This document shows positions 22,763-34,227 of a stretch of 64,000 nucleotides of DNA, one piece after another. A model generated the notes under the pieces. That model searched no databases and had not been told where the DNA came from. It saw only the letters and a list, made by a program, of their open reading frames with translations. The stretch spans positions 1-64,000 of the forward strand of contig ARYC01019284.1 in NCBI GenBank assembly GCA_000711775.1, given 5' to 3'. Every line of letters starts with the position of its first letter. Position 1 is the first letter of the stretch. Source of the DNA: Oxytricha trifallax. Lineage: Eukaryota > Ciliophora > Spirotrichea > Sporadotrichida > Oxytrichidae. The position numbers were made by a program, and so were the translations under genes.

Positions 22763-23370
22763 TCAGTTTAAATATGCAATTGCTTGTTTTAATTTTATTT
22801 ATAAAATAGAAATAACTGTTCTTTTAAGTTTAATTGTTGACTTTATTGAACTTTCAATATCTTTTATTTAAATTATTTCATTGAAGAACAGCATGCCTGT
22901 TAATCCTATAAAATTTAATAAAAGTTTCCTTGATATAATAATTTCTTAAAATGCTATCTTCTCTGTAATCTTAATATCCTTTGTATTTTCATTTGCAATA
23001 AGAGCAATCACAACTTTCTCTTTTCCATCTTTCTAAGCTTTATAGCACCATCTTGTTTTCTTGCATCTAGAATATTTTTTTTTTCTCAGTTTATTACAGT
23101 CAGTAGGAATAGGTTATAACTTTTGATTACATTAGGCCTTCACTAATGTTTGAAATTATTCAAATTTTATAACCGTATTTTACATACCATGTCTAAATCA
23201 TTTGACTTTTTACCTACCTGATGTAATAATTGCCTTTTAAGTTTAGGTTATCTTGCAATACTTGAAAGTTTAAAACGCTTTACCGTTTTACTATTTTCTT
23301 TAGGCCTATTATAACCAAAGGTAATCTAAAATCACTAATAAAAATCCATTCTCATCATATTATAGTGATT
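22763..23370 (-). pseudogene. Cys-rich coding patch, unknown
   Basis: Minus-strand frame ending at TGA 22763 that reads VKAQCNQKLQPIPTDCNK, SRCKKTRWCYKAQKDGKE, VVIALIANENTKDIKITEK. The spaced Cys residues in a basic context suggest a zinc-binding segment. The frame extends upstream through one in-frame TGA (23200-23198) into EQFQTLVKAQ and earlier DYLWLQQAQRK. No family recognised with confidence; a transposase-associated zinc segment is one possibility. Confidence 0.4.
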
Positions 23371-24408
23371 CCTCGTAATATATAAAAAATTTGAGAGAAA
23401 TAGCAATACTTTATTTGCATATCTATCCAGTTTTGACTTTTATAACCTTTTTTATATTATTCAAAATGAGAACTTCAATCAAAATTGAAATAATTCATTT
23501 TACATAATAATAAATCAAAGAATTAATAATAGATTTAACTAATGATATAATTTAATAATACACAATACTTCAACTGCAAGTTTATCAAATGCATGACTGA
23601 ATAAACTAAATAATATAAATTTCAACATTTTACCTATTTTTTAATGTATTTTATCTATGATAATTATTTGAATTACATAAATCATTATTATTCTTATAAG
23701 ATAATTATAGATCTTCTAAGAATAATTAATTCATTTAGATTTATATATCCCAAACCTATAATTATTTGAATATAACAGTGGAATTATTGTATTATGACAT
23801 AATTAATAAATATGAATTCAAGACTATCGTTGGCACACTTTATAATTTACTGACACTTTAAAAGTTTAATAAATTTATGAGAAAAATATTAAATTATCAT
23901 AGAAATTAAAAATTTATTCAAAGTTAAAAAAATATATAGACATAAATATAATTTTTAATTGTATAAGAGGATTGATAAAATTTAATTAGAAAACAATTAA
24001 TTATTTATATTTAATTTTGGCTGCTTTGCGTTAAATACAAAAGAAAAAAATAAATCTTCATGGATAAAATTTACTTTTATATAATATTAAATTATATTTG
24101 ATGCTAAAAAGCAGAACTCCAACATAATACAGTAACTAAATTAGAAATTAAGTTTTAAATGACATTAATTTTGATACCTATTTTATTACATGAAAAAGAA
24201 TCAAAATATTTCAATGAAAAGGAACCATCTTGGCAACCCCAATAATTATGCGGTGTTTTTTTTTAAATATTTACAGTGTTTAAGCTACTTTAAGTTGCTT
24301 TAATTCATAGGTATCTTATTTCAAAACGTCCTTGCCATAGGTATTTATTAAGTATGATTCATAGCATTTTAATTATGTCTAAAAATGAATGGTGAAAAGA
24401 AAATTATC
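23371..24408. other. AT-rich spacer, no gene seen
   Basis: AT-rich sequence without a supported gene or repeat element. Confidence 0.5.
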
Positions 24409-24740
24409 TCAAGAATGATAGAATATGATAGATAAAACGAAAAATATAGGATTGTAAGAATTTAAATACAAGTAAATTATAATACTTGTTACGCTAATAG
24501 AATTGGAAATCTAAAATAAAACTGATTCAACATTCCAATCACCTTCATATCAATATCCATTTTTCCATTAATGAACTTCATAGTCTTCTCTGTTTTCTCC
24601 TGCTGAATTTCTGTCTTGTTCACTTACTACTTCAACTGGCCAGTACTTCTGTAAGAAATAAATTCTTAGATATGTTTTTTTATACTTACTTTATTTGTGA
24701 GTGAACAGCCTGCACCAGCTTCTATGTATACTGTTTACAT
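24409..24740 (-). CDS. 5' portion of a MORN-like gene, two exons
   Basis: ATG 24740 starts exon 1 (MQTVYIEAGAGCSLTNK, 17 codons), followed by a 41-nt intron 24689-24649 with GTAAGT and TTACAG, and exon 2 in phase (KYWPVEVVSEQDRNSAGEN, then EVHQWKNG). The segment ending YEGDWN has the look of a MORN repeat (YEG-W with preceding W.NG). An in-frame TGA at 24552-24550 interrupts NGY-YEGDW. After this the frame becomes AT-driven and stops at 24409, so further MORN repeats must lie elsewhere, as expected for a gene split into germline segments. Confidence 0.55.
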
Positions 24741-24805
24741 TTTAATATTATCAATTTTAATTTTATAATATCAAGTTATCAATTATTTTTTATAAATATT
24801 TATAG

Positions 24806-25246
24806 CAAGGCTCCAAGTTTATTGGTTTAAGCATTAAAAAACTTCTATTATGGCAAAAAATAAAAATCTAGAGACAAATAAGTGAAAACATAATTGATGA
24901 GTATAAAGTACCAGATTAGCTGGGAGCTAGTATGGAATGGTTTTAAGCTAGTCGTAAAACTTTATTGAAGCGACTTAAAGATTTCTCATAGATTTATTCA
25001 TTTGAAGTCTTATCGCTAATAAAAGAGTTTACTCTTTCGAATAAGAAATAGCCAAGGCTATTCCAATTCAACTAAGCAAAAATCAAATTTGAATTTGAGG
25101 AAAATGGAATTAGCTTCAAAGGAAATAGCCATTATGAATGGCATCATAATATGCAAATCAAGATAAAGAAATTTGGAAAATGTCTTGAAAAAAATGCGGT
25201 AGAGTTGCACTGTAAAGTAAATATGACTCAATTCCTCTCCCATTGA
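24806..25246 (+). CDS. Unknown protein, exon after a 3' splice site
   Basis: Starts after TTTATAG at 24805 and is open for 146 codons to TGA 25244-25246: QGSKFIGLSIKKLLLW, ISENIIDEYKVPDQLG, ASMEWFQASRKTLLKRLKD, FEFEENGISFKGNSHYEW. Diverse composition supports real coding. The frame continues past the TGA (EAHQPKISTTLQSL). No upstream exon is identified; the MORN-like gene lies just upstream on the other strand. Function unknown. Confidence 0.5.
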
Positions 25247-26077
25247 GAAGCTCACCAGCCTAAAATCTCGACCACCCTTCAATCTCTTCTGTAGATTCGA
25301 GTTGTGATTTGATTAATTACTAATATTTAGATAAACTTAGTCTTTGCTTGCAAGTCTAAATTATAAGGTGTACCGATAACTAGAATTAAAAATCAAAGAA
25401 AAATAATTATCTGATAAATTTGAAATAAAGTGAATTGTAGAAATATATTCTATGCAATAATAATATAAAGAGATTTATTTAAAAGGGCATCTATGCCTGA
25501 AAATGGTTTTATAAATATAAATTACTTCAAATAAATGAACTTAAATCAAAAATAATTATATGTTATTTTTATTATTTTGGATAATTTATTCATTTATAGT
25601 TTTATAATTTAAAGTTTATCTATATAAGGATAAATGATAAAATTAATTAATAATCAAGCAATTAAAATTAATATTTTAAAGAATAGAAAATTTAAAAGTT
25701 AATTTAAAAATAATTCTGTTCATCTTTTTATTTTGATCTTGAATCATGAATATGTGAAAATTTAAGTAATTAAGATGTTTCAAATGACAAATACTTTTTT
25801 TTAAATTATGAACATCACAATTATTAGAAATAAACTACATTATAAATTATCAAACTAATGTTTTAATAGACTCAATATTATATTAGGATTATTGAATAAC
25901 TTGTAATTAAGAAAAACATTTAATGTATTAATATAAAAGAAGAAAAAAATAATGAATGCACAACTATTACTATAGTTATTGATTAAGTTTCAATAATTTA
26001 TTATGAATATAATACAGTATAGATTAATAATATTGAATAATAATTTATTTCACAATTATTATTGCTATTACTACTAA
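25247..26077. other. AT-rich spacer, no gene seen
   Basis: AT-rich, no supported coding frame. Confidence 0.5.
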
Positions 26078-26615
26078 AGATTACGAGCTGATCTCTATGA
26101 AAATGCACTTGAACAAGAAGATCAAGAGATAAACCAAAATCCAAAATAAACATCTTTGAAAAATAAAAAGCGAAAGAATAAAAAAGAGATCAGGCTTTGG
26201 TGGTTGGTGCGCTTACCAATATAGGCAAGTAACAAAGCCAACCAGGGATCGTCTTGATAAGGTTGCATTCAGGAAGAGTCTAGAAGGCATGAAGAGGCAA
26301 GTCAGAATGTGGGAAGAGATAACAAGGGACGAAACTCCAGGTCAACTTATGAGAGGCACGTAAGTCTAAACGGTTAAAGTAACTCCTTACACTGAAAAAG
26401 TGCAGACACAAAAGGCGCAAAAGACATTGAATTAGAAAACTATTGTCATTTTAAGTACTAAGTGCAATTATATAATATACTCTACTCTAGGCATGGGATT
26501 CTTAGAAACTAAAATATATAAGGACTAAATAAGAATTTTACGAAGAAGGGGTGCCTACTTATAGAATTTTGCTTAGATCTTTAAAAAAATATTAAAGAAC
26601 TTATTTTCTAATTGA
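26078..26615 (+). pseudogene. Unknown basic protein with one frame change
   Basis: First frame reads RADLYENALEQEDQEINQNP and a Lys-rich KNKKRKNKKEI. A frame change near 26190 leads to KKRSGFGGWCAYQYRQVTK, PTRDRLDKVAFRKSLEGMK and MWEEITRDETPGQLM, to TGA 26613-26615. Nucleotides 26190-26240 can also fold (GGCTTTG with CAAAGCC), but the protein reading is coherent. Family not recognised. Confidence 0.4.
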
Positions 26616-26657
26616 CCTGGCTTTTATAGATTATATATACGCTCATTTAATAATACT

Positions 26658-27515
26658 TGTTCACCCCAAGGTACCCCTCACCCCTCCCCCACCTCAAAAA
26701 TGAAGTCCCCTATATTAACCCACTTTGCATGAAAAATCATATTTTCAAGGACTGAATCGACTTCCTTCATTACATCTCACACTCATAACAATATTTGGCT
26801 ATGGGATTAAGCACCCCCCCTCATAATGTATAGTTTTCTTTTTGTAGTTTGATAGAGTTTTTGACGCTGAGTAATAGTAGCAAATGAACTACTAGTATGC
26901 GATCAATAGTTTTCGAGATATGGCCCCATATAATTCACATTTTATATATAAAATTAAAGTAAAAATTATAAAAATATTTCCAATTTTTTATAAATTTCTA
27001 ATTTTTCCTTAAAATATCAATTTAGAGGATTTAATGAGAATTTAAAGAATTTATTATGATAAATTAAATAAATTCTTTAAATTTTCATTAAATCCTCTAA
27101 ATTGATATTTTAAGGAAAAATTAGAAATTTATAAAAAATTGGAAATATTTTTATAATTTTTACTTTAATTTTATATATAAAATGTGAATTATATGGGGCC
27201 ATATCTCGAAAACTATTGATCGCATACTAGTAGTTCATTTGCTACTATTACTCAGCGTCAAAAACTCTATCAAACTACAAAAAGAAAACTATACATTATG
27301 AGGGGGGGTGCTTAATCCCATAGCCAAATATTGTTATGAGTGTGAGATGTAATGAAGGAAGTCGATTCAGTCCTTGAAAATATGATTTTTCATGCAAAGT
27401 GGGTTAATATAGGGGACTTCATTTTTGAGGTGGGGAGGGGTGAGGGGGTAACTTGGTTTAGGGGTGGGTGGGTACCTCGGTTTAGATGGTGGGGGAGGGT
27501 ACCTCGGGGTGAACA
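26658..27515. mobile_element. Foldback element, family II, copy 1
   Basis: An almost perfect palindrome about 860 bases long, centred near 27062, with arms of over 350 bases nearly identical to each other. Ends are TGTTCACCCC and GGGGTGAACA. The same ends bound a second foldback at 37767-38367. The right end has an extra run of G-rich repeats (27425-27500). Non-coding. Near-identical arms mean recent formation or ongoing arm homogenisation. Confidence 0.85.
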
Positions 27516-27655
27516 AATACTAATAGCATTAACAATAGTTATAAGAATTATATTTAATACTAGAGATCATTTTTTCTAGTTTTCATATTCCCTAACCTTA
27601 AGTTATTCATCATCATCATTATAATTATTTATTTCTACAATTTGAATATTCAAAA

Positions 27656-28281
27656 ATGTCTTGGGAATGATAGAGAGATAAAAAGACTTCGAATAATAGA
27701 GCAAATGTTATTTTTTTGAGGTTACTTTATCACAAAGGCAAACGTAGACATTATAATGGTATAATAGAGTTGTAATTAGTTTTTCAAATGAAGCATTCAA
27801 GTTTTTTTAGAATATAAGGAAAAATTCTCAAACTATAGAAATAAGTGAAAAGTATGACTGGTTGCTATAAAATATTAAAAATAAAAGACTATAAATTGAC
27901 TGAGTTTTATTTTACTACATTCTCCTATTCTTTGTCATTTAAGGGTTCTCTATTCTAATGGATTTGTATAATAGTAAAAGGTAAATAAAAGTATAATAAA
28001 GAGAGAATAGAAGATTATCGTTTGAAAAATGGACTCAAGCAAATATAATATTTTACATAAAATCATAATAAAAAATAAGTAAATTTGATAAAAAACTAGA
28101 ATTATTTTGATAACTTTTGCATTTTTGAAGACTACATTAAATCCTTTTGCACTTTTAATTATTTTACTCACATTCTATTTGATGCAATCTTTTAGAAATA
28201 GAATTTTCTAATTTTAATGATCTTTAAAAAAATTAATAATTTAATAATGCTTGATATAAGAACTAAATTGAAAAGAAATTG
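27656..28281 (+). CDS. Long open frame, doubtful coding
   Basis: Open from ATG 27656 (MSWE, then TGA at codon 5) for over 200 codons to TGA near 28281, for example QMKHSSFFRIQGKILKLQK and KDYKLTEFYFTTFSYSLSF. Composition largely follows the AT bias (Lys, Asn, Phe, Ile, Tyr), so it may be chance under a one-stop code. Confidence 0.2.
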
Positions 28282-28319
28282 AGTCTTTAATTCTCTTAAA
28301 AAATTAACAATATATTATT

Positions 28320-28745
28320 TATATAATTTTATTGTTACCTAATTTTAAAGTCTTACTTGACAAATTCAACGTCTATCATTTAATTTTTATTCATCTTGAT
28401 TTTCAAATTGTTAGTAAGCATCTTGAATTTTTCTCATTAGAAACTATTAAAAATTATTTTACATGGTTTGCTTTATTTCTTAAATGTAGTCACCCAAGAA
28501 TTATCATAAATTATAGGTATACCTTAATTTTGATTAATATTTCAACTCAAAAGATATTGATAAATGGTACATTTTACAATGACTAATTTAAATTTACATT
28601 TAAGATTGTTTATTTTACTAAGAATTAAATATACTTATTAAATTATACCTATCTACTCATTATTTTTAGATATATAGCTAAATTTTGCAAAATATCTCAT
28701 TTTTAAGAATTGTTATTTTCTCAAAATAAGACTGCTTAAAAGACC
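28320..28745 (+). CDS. Open frame without TAA/TAG for 84 codons
   Basis: From about 28332 the frame FNVYHLIFIHLDFQIVSKHL, FFSLETIKNYFTWFALF, HPRIIINYRYTLILI contains none of the three TRA/TAG triplets for 84 codons, which is unlikely in DNA this AT-rich, and stays open further with TAA as Gln. Hydrophobic. No family recognised; possibly a membrane-protein exon. Confidence 0.25.
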
Positions 28746-29640
28746 AGCTACATTAACTTCTGCCTTTATATTTTAAATAATTAAGTCTTTATTAATTTGA
28801 CATTAACACAAATTATTTTTTTATTCTAACTTAAATAAAATTAATAAAATTTAAACAGTATAAATTAAAGTAGATTGATGTTTAATTTGCTATTTAATAT
28901 ATAATTTAATAATTATAATAATTATTTAAATAATATACTCTATACTATTCTTTATATAACTCCTCATAAATTTAAATAATATTTTACAGTCAGATTTAAA
29001 TTAAATTTATCATTTACTAAAGAAATTTGGTAAGTGAAGTGAGTCTTTATTTTATACTTAACTTTGTAATCAGCTATTTAAATTAATCATTATTCTCTTT
29101 AAATATAATATTTATGTATTGATGATAAATTAATTACTTATGTTCATAGTTTCTTACATCAAAAAGATAAAAAGGTATTGATGTTATTTAATAACAAAAT
29201 AAAAAATTTAAAAAGTTCACTAATCAGCTAAAGTCTATGTTAAGTTATGATTGGTCAAAATTATTTCAATAAAAAAATATTTCAATAAGATAATATTAAT
29301 AAAATTATAATAATAATAGCATGTATATATTGATAAAATCTAGGACTTATGATATGCATTAAGTCGAAAGTTAAATATTTTTATCACAAATCATAAATCT
29401 AAATTATTCTAACATAGAATTCATTCGTGTTTTAATAGATTATATATATAAACTGCAACTAATTTGATTTATATCTGATATGATCTCATCTGATCTGTTT
29501 TTTAATATTTGTATTTAATCTAATTCAATCAAAGTATAATAACTGTGAAATAAATTTTTTAATCTCCTAGTTTGGAAAGTCTTGCATTATATATTAATCT
29601 ACAAAATTTGTACAATAAAAAATAATTAATTGATTTTTCG
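28746..29640. other. AT-rich spacer, no gene seen
   Basis: Extremely AT-rich; no supported feature. Confidence 0.5.
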
Positions 29641-29792
29641 GAGGAAAGTTTACTTCTCCAAGAAGTCCCGCTCCTACATAATTTTCTTGTCCCTTCAGAT
29701 GTATCCTGCACCAAATTAATTTTATATTTTTATAAAGGATAAGCGTTTAAACTGCCTATTAAGATTTAAGCCCCATGTGTATCTTTTATATA

Positions 29793-29815
29793 AATATATA
29801 TATATATATATATAC
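29793..29815. repeat. TA microsatellite
   Basis: Uninterrupted TA dinucleotide run of about 22 bases. A shorter run is at 41420-41440. Confidence 0.9.
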
Positions 29816-29899
29816 CCGAATACGTTTGTACACATAGAATTTATAAGTTTATAAAAAGTTTTAAATATATCGATAAACAAGGAAATTTAAAAGGACAGA

Positions 29900-30345
29900 A
29901 TTTAACTTAATTTGAGGGAGCCGATCGAGAGAATGCAAAAAGAAGGGTTGGCATTATCACAACTCGTACAAAGTTTGAATATAATTTGATTTATATGATT
30001 ATACTAGTGTGATTTTTAATTTTAAGTTCATAGCAACTATAAATCCAGTAGGTTGTCTGGGCCGTTCTTGAGATTTGTTAGGAATGGTTTACTATTATAC
30101 TGACCGGACCACTATTCTAGCGTGTTGGCTTAAGCCATAGACCATTTTTCAGGGTCAAAATCGGCCTCTCGATTTTTCGATTTTGGGTGCCATTAACTTC
30201 TTACTATTCCCGCCTTCACATTTCTACTGGGCATACTTCAGTTATGGATTGGCAAAGGTTTGAATTTTGAAAGTTACCTCGGATTTCGTCATTTTTAAAA
30301 AAAAAAGCCAATTTTGGCTTAGGTTCATCTTTAAAAATCAAAAAA
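29900..30345. other. GC-richer orphan segment
   Basis: Higher G+C than its surroundings, with TCTGGGCCGTTCTTGAG, GACCGGACCACTATTC, CGGCCTCTCGATTTTTCGAT and GGGCATACTTCAGTTATGG. No long frame on either strand and no matching second copy in the window. May be part of a mobile element or a structured RNA; I cannot assign it. Confidence 0.3.
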
Positions 30346-30703
30346 AAACTATTACAGGTCTTCAACCTTCCACCTCCATGAAGATCTAAGCTACACGATT
30401 ATTGAGTTATAGTGAATATTTATTATTTGAATTAGTTTGGCTATGAGATTTCGATAAATCCGTAAGATATAAGCAAAAGAGTGATTTTCATATAGTTAAG
30501 GATCAATAATCCAGTCGAAAATTTAATAATCAAGTAGTATAATACTGAAATCCAGTCGAATTAATCAGTAAAATTAAGCATAAATCAGATGAATCTAGTC
30601 ATTGGATTTTAGAAAACTTCTGAAATCGACCTTCACTAATTTTTAAATCTGAGTGATGGTAAGCTTAAAATCTCAATATTATCATCAATTTAGAAGGTAT
30701 TAA

Positions 30704-31206
30704 TGAATTACAAGTGCCAAGGAAGGCACCCTAGAAGAAATCTACCCTTGGATTTTTTAAAATAATATTTCCGATTCAATTTTTGATGATCCAGGTAAAG
30801 CGAAGGGTATTAAATCTGAGTATTGAAATGCTTAAGATAACTCATAAATCAATCGTGCTATAGAATTTCTGCACTAAAACAACTATAATTTGAAATTGCT
30901 GCACTAGAAGACGGGTTTGCAGGTTATAATAAATCTTTTGATTTTAAGTAGTTTGTAAGAAAGTACGTAAATAACAATAAACTAAGGTTGGTAAAGCACA
31001 GCTCTAAATTAAATCTTTTATTTCGAGCCTTAAGAAGTTACAGCCACCTACTAATAATTCAAAGAGAATGACTTCACTACAAACGTAAACTTTTCAAGTG
31101 AATAAAAACTAAATAAAGAACCCTTACATCAAATTTTTAATAACTATGGCTCGATCATTGGTCACGAAATTCTCATAAAACACTTCGAAAGTTTCACATA
31201 TTCTAT
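30704..31206 (+). pseudogene. Coding patch upstream of the palindrome, unknown
   Basis: One frame from 30704 reads ITSAKEGTLEEIYPWIFQNN, SIFDDPGKAKGIKSEY, an in-frame TGA at 30824, then INRAIEFLHQNNYNLKLLHQ, KENDFTTNVNFSSEQKLN and IIGHEILIKHFESFTYS up to the left edge of the palindrome. It has the same strand as the SecA-like gene to the right, so both may be parts of one gene separated by the palindromic insertion. A second frame is also open over part of the region. Confidence 0.45.
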
Positions 31207-31759
31207 ATATAATAATCGCAAAATTATAACAAATTTTTATATTTAAAAAATGGGAAATATTGTCATACTTACTGAATGAGCAATCAAAGTCAGCGAGATG
31301 AATGACATACTGAGCTGCTGAAATCAAAATAGTGAGGCAGTTGTTCATGAGCTGGCATGCATCGTGATTATCCTCAGTGCTTATCGAAGTCGGTTGTAAA
31401 TGGATCGGTAATCAGTAATCTGCATCAAGAATGCTAAAGAGCTCACGATAAGCAATGTCCTCATGAGGAAGCGAGTCACACCATTGAGTAAAAATTGAGT
31501 AAATTTCCAAATTTTAATAAATAATCAATCCATTTCACGCTATTTAAATTTAATGTTTTAAAATCTAATTAAAAAACACGATAAACCCACGATATTTTAA
31601 GCAATCGTGAGTATGATAAATTAATAAATGCACTCTAATAAATTTAATAACTGAAAAAAGTGAAACCACATTAGGGGAATTGCAAAAGTGGGTGGAAAGT
31701 GAAATTAAAAAGTGATTTATAAACCCTTAATTTAAACTATTAAACGATTAAATATTTTT

Positions 31760-32762
31760 AATTACAAAACATGGCAGACTTTGTTGCTGTCGACTCTTTC
31801 AGCTAACATTGAGCTAGTGGGGCGACCTTAAGGTCAGTTTGTAGCCCTTCGAAATCTAGGGGGAATTTGGGCGCTCGGGGCTCACAGCACACGCCCTGGC
31901 GAAGTTGCGCGCTGCGATGATAGGAAGCATTATCCATTAGCAGGATGGAGTGGGCCCTCCAGTCTTTGTCTTGCACATCCAAATGCTAAATGAGATCCAT
32001 CATGAAGACCAAGAAGGCGCGGGAGATAGTGTAACCCACACTCACATTGAAGATGAAGCTACCCCGATTGGAGGCAGCCGCGGTTATACAGAGGCGGCTG
32101 ATGCGTTTCTGCGAAAACTAAACATTTTAGCTGCCCTTGGCGATCCAGGAATGGCTGCGACTATCAGTGTTCTGGATGATGGTCTCGTCGATGTTGTATA
32201 TCGTGAAGCCCGAGCACGAGGCCTGAATGAAGTAAGCAGCGGCGATCTGGCGCTGGAGCCGCGACTTCAAGCTATTGTGGTTGGGAGTGAGACGGGAGAT
32301 CTTGTGGTAGCTCATGTGCAACTCGTGCCTCCGGAACCTGCTGATGCGATAGGGGGAAATGCGCACTCCCAGCCGCTGCTGCAAGCTCTGCAAGCTCTGC
32401 AAGATGCCTCTCGTGGTGATGGCCCCTTTGCTCTCCTCAATGTGCGCAATGATTGAGTCAGCCTCTTCAGCTGTGAGCAGCGTATTCTTTCGACCCCGCT
32501 TTGCAGGTAACAGCTTACCATCGGAGTGAGCGGCATCCTGGAGGAGCCTCCTGACATGATAGCGACTGGTGCCCCCGAGAGTGGCTATAGAGGGCAGGCT
32601 GAGGCCTTGGCAGGAATAGAACTCGGCCAGTACCATTTTGCGACCCCCATTCCTTGGGGAGGTCAAGAGCCTTCAAATGACGAATCAGACTCCTACCATG
32701 AAGAGGCTATCAAGATGGGGTTATATGAGGAGCAGCTAATTACTCCTACCAGATCTCACTAG
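31760..32762 (-). pseudogene. IS630/Tc1-type transposase, left-arm copy, broken
   Basis: Minus-strand mirror of the right-arm gene. From about 32666 it reads GGRKMVLAEFYSCQGLS, GGTSRYHVRRLLQDAAH (helix-turn-helix), RGRKNTLLTAEEADSIIAHI, YNIDETIIQNTD (first catalytic Asp) and, after a one-base shift at SWIAKG, LLMDNASYHRSA with the second catalytic Asp intact. An extra G near 32650 shifts the frame at the N-terminal side, and a 9-base tandem duplication adds three residues (LQS repeated). It was not expressed as one protein in this form unless processed. Confidence 0.75.
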
Positions 32763-32908
32763 CGACGCTTTCCTAAAGGGGTTCTTGTTGAAATGTAGCC
32801 TCCTTAGGAGGAGCGCTAGTGGTAGCAATTGCAGTGTATTAGTGCTCTGTCTCCTTATCAGAGTCGTTGGACCACACTTCTTTGGCCAGGGAGTAGCGCG
32901 AAGACAGC

Positions 32909-34227
32909 ATGCACAAGCACAGTTGCCGACTAGGAGGGCCTCCTCGATTTCCTCTTTATGAGTTGCAGATTTCTTCAAGTGCTATTACGAATTCATTTAG
33001 AGATTTCCTCTGGATCACAGAGCTTTTCCTCTTAAGCCAAAGCCCCTTTTCCACCCCATACCTGAATTGGAATCCTGAGGCGCTACTGGAGGAGAGGGTT
33101 AAAAGCCCCCCTGGCGAAGTGGGGTCCAACGACTCTGATAAGGAGACAGAGCACTAATACACTGCAATTGCTACCACTAGCGCTCCTCCTAAGGAGGCTA
33201 CATTTCAACAAGAACCCCTTTAGGAAAGCGTCGCTAGTGAGAACTGGTAGGAGTAATTAGCTGCTCCTCATATCACCCCATCTTGGTAGCCTCTTCATGG
33301 CAGGAGTCTGATTCGTCATTTGAAGGCTCTTGACCTCCCCAAGGAATGGGGTCGCAAAATGGTACTGGCCGAGTTCTATTCCTGCCAAGGCCTCAGCCTG
33401 CCCTCTATAGCCACTCTCGGGGGCACCAGTCGCTATCATGTCAGGAGGCTACTCCAGGATGCCGCTCACTCCGATGGTAAGCTGTTACCTGCAAAGCGGG
33501 GTCGAAAGAATACGCTGCTCACAGCTGAAGAGGCTGACTCAATCATTGCGCACATTGAGGAGAGCAAAGGTGTCATCACCACGAGAGGCATCTTGCAGAG
33601 CTTGCAGCAGCGGCTGGGAGTGCGCATTTCCCCCTATCGCATCAGCAGGTTCCTGAGGCACGAGTTGCACATGAGCTACCACAAGATCTCCCATCTCACT
33701 CCCAACCACAATAACTTGAAGTCGCGGCTCCAGCGCCAGATCGCCGCTGCTTACTTCATTCAGGCCTCGTGCTCGGGCTTCACGATATACAACATCGACG
33801 AGACCATCATCCGGAACACTGATAATCGCAGCCATTCCTGGATCACCAAGGGCAGCTAAAATGTTTAGTCTTCGCAGAAACGCATCAGCCGCCTCTGTAT
33901 AACCGCGGCTGCCTCCAATCGGGGAGCTTCATCTTCAATGTGAGTGTGGGTAACACTATCTCCCACACCTTCTTGGTCTTCATGATAGATCTCATTTAGC
34001 ATTTGGATGTGCAAGACAAAGACTGGAGGGCCCACTCCATCCTGCTAATGAATAATGCATCCTATCATCGCAGCGCGCAACTTCGCCAGGGCGTGTGCTG
34101 TGTGCCCCGAGCGCCCAAATTCCCCCTAGATTTCGGAGGGCTACAAAATGACCTTAAGGTCGCCCCACTAGCTCAATGTTCGCTGAAAGAGTCGATAGCA
34201 ACAAAGTCTGCCATGTTTTGTAATTAA
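32909..34227 (+). pseudogene. IS630/Tc1-type transposase, right copy, frame spans the centre
   Basis: With TAA/TAG as Gln a single frame starts at ATG 32909 (MHKHSCRLGGPPRF) inside the left arm's inner end, crosses the spacer and enters the right arm: YLNWNPEALLEERVKS, SWQPLHGRSLIRHLKALD, GRKMVLAEFYSCQG, GGTSRYHVRRLLQ (helix-turn-helix), QRLGVRISPYRISRFLRHE, YNIDETIIRNTD (first Asp). A one-base deletion in a G run near 33852, also in the left arm, breaks the frame before LVFAETHQPPLYN. The second catalytic site reads LLMNNASYHRS, so Asp has become Asn here. About 440 residues in all. DNA-cleaving transposase family by motif; this copy is doubly disabled. Confidence 0.75.

Noticed and set aside
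26190-26240. Structured RNA gene (GGCTTTG/CAAAGCC stem)
   Set aside because: The same bases are part of a coherent protein reading; kept as coding relic.
27352-27579. Open frame in the right arm of the 27 kb foldback
   Set aside because: Gly/Trp-rich reading of a G-rich terminal repeat; no evidence of a protein.
31950-32456. Plus-strand frame in the left palindrome arm
   Set aside because: Antisense of the minus-strand transposase copy; the same applies to 33539-33835 on the minus strand in the right arm.
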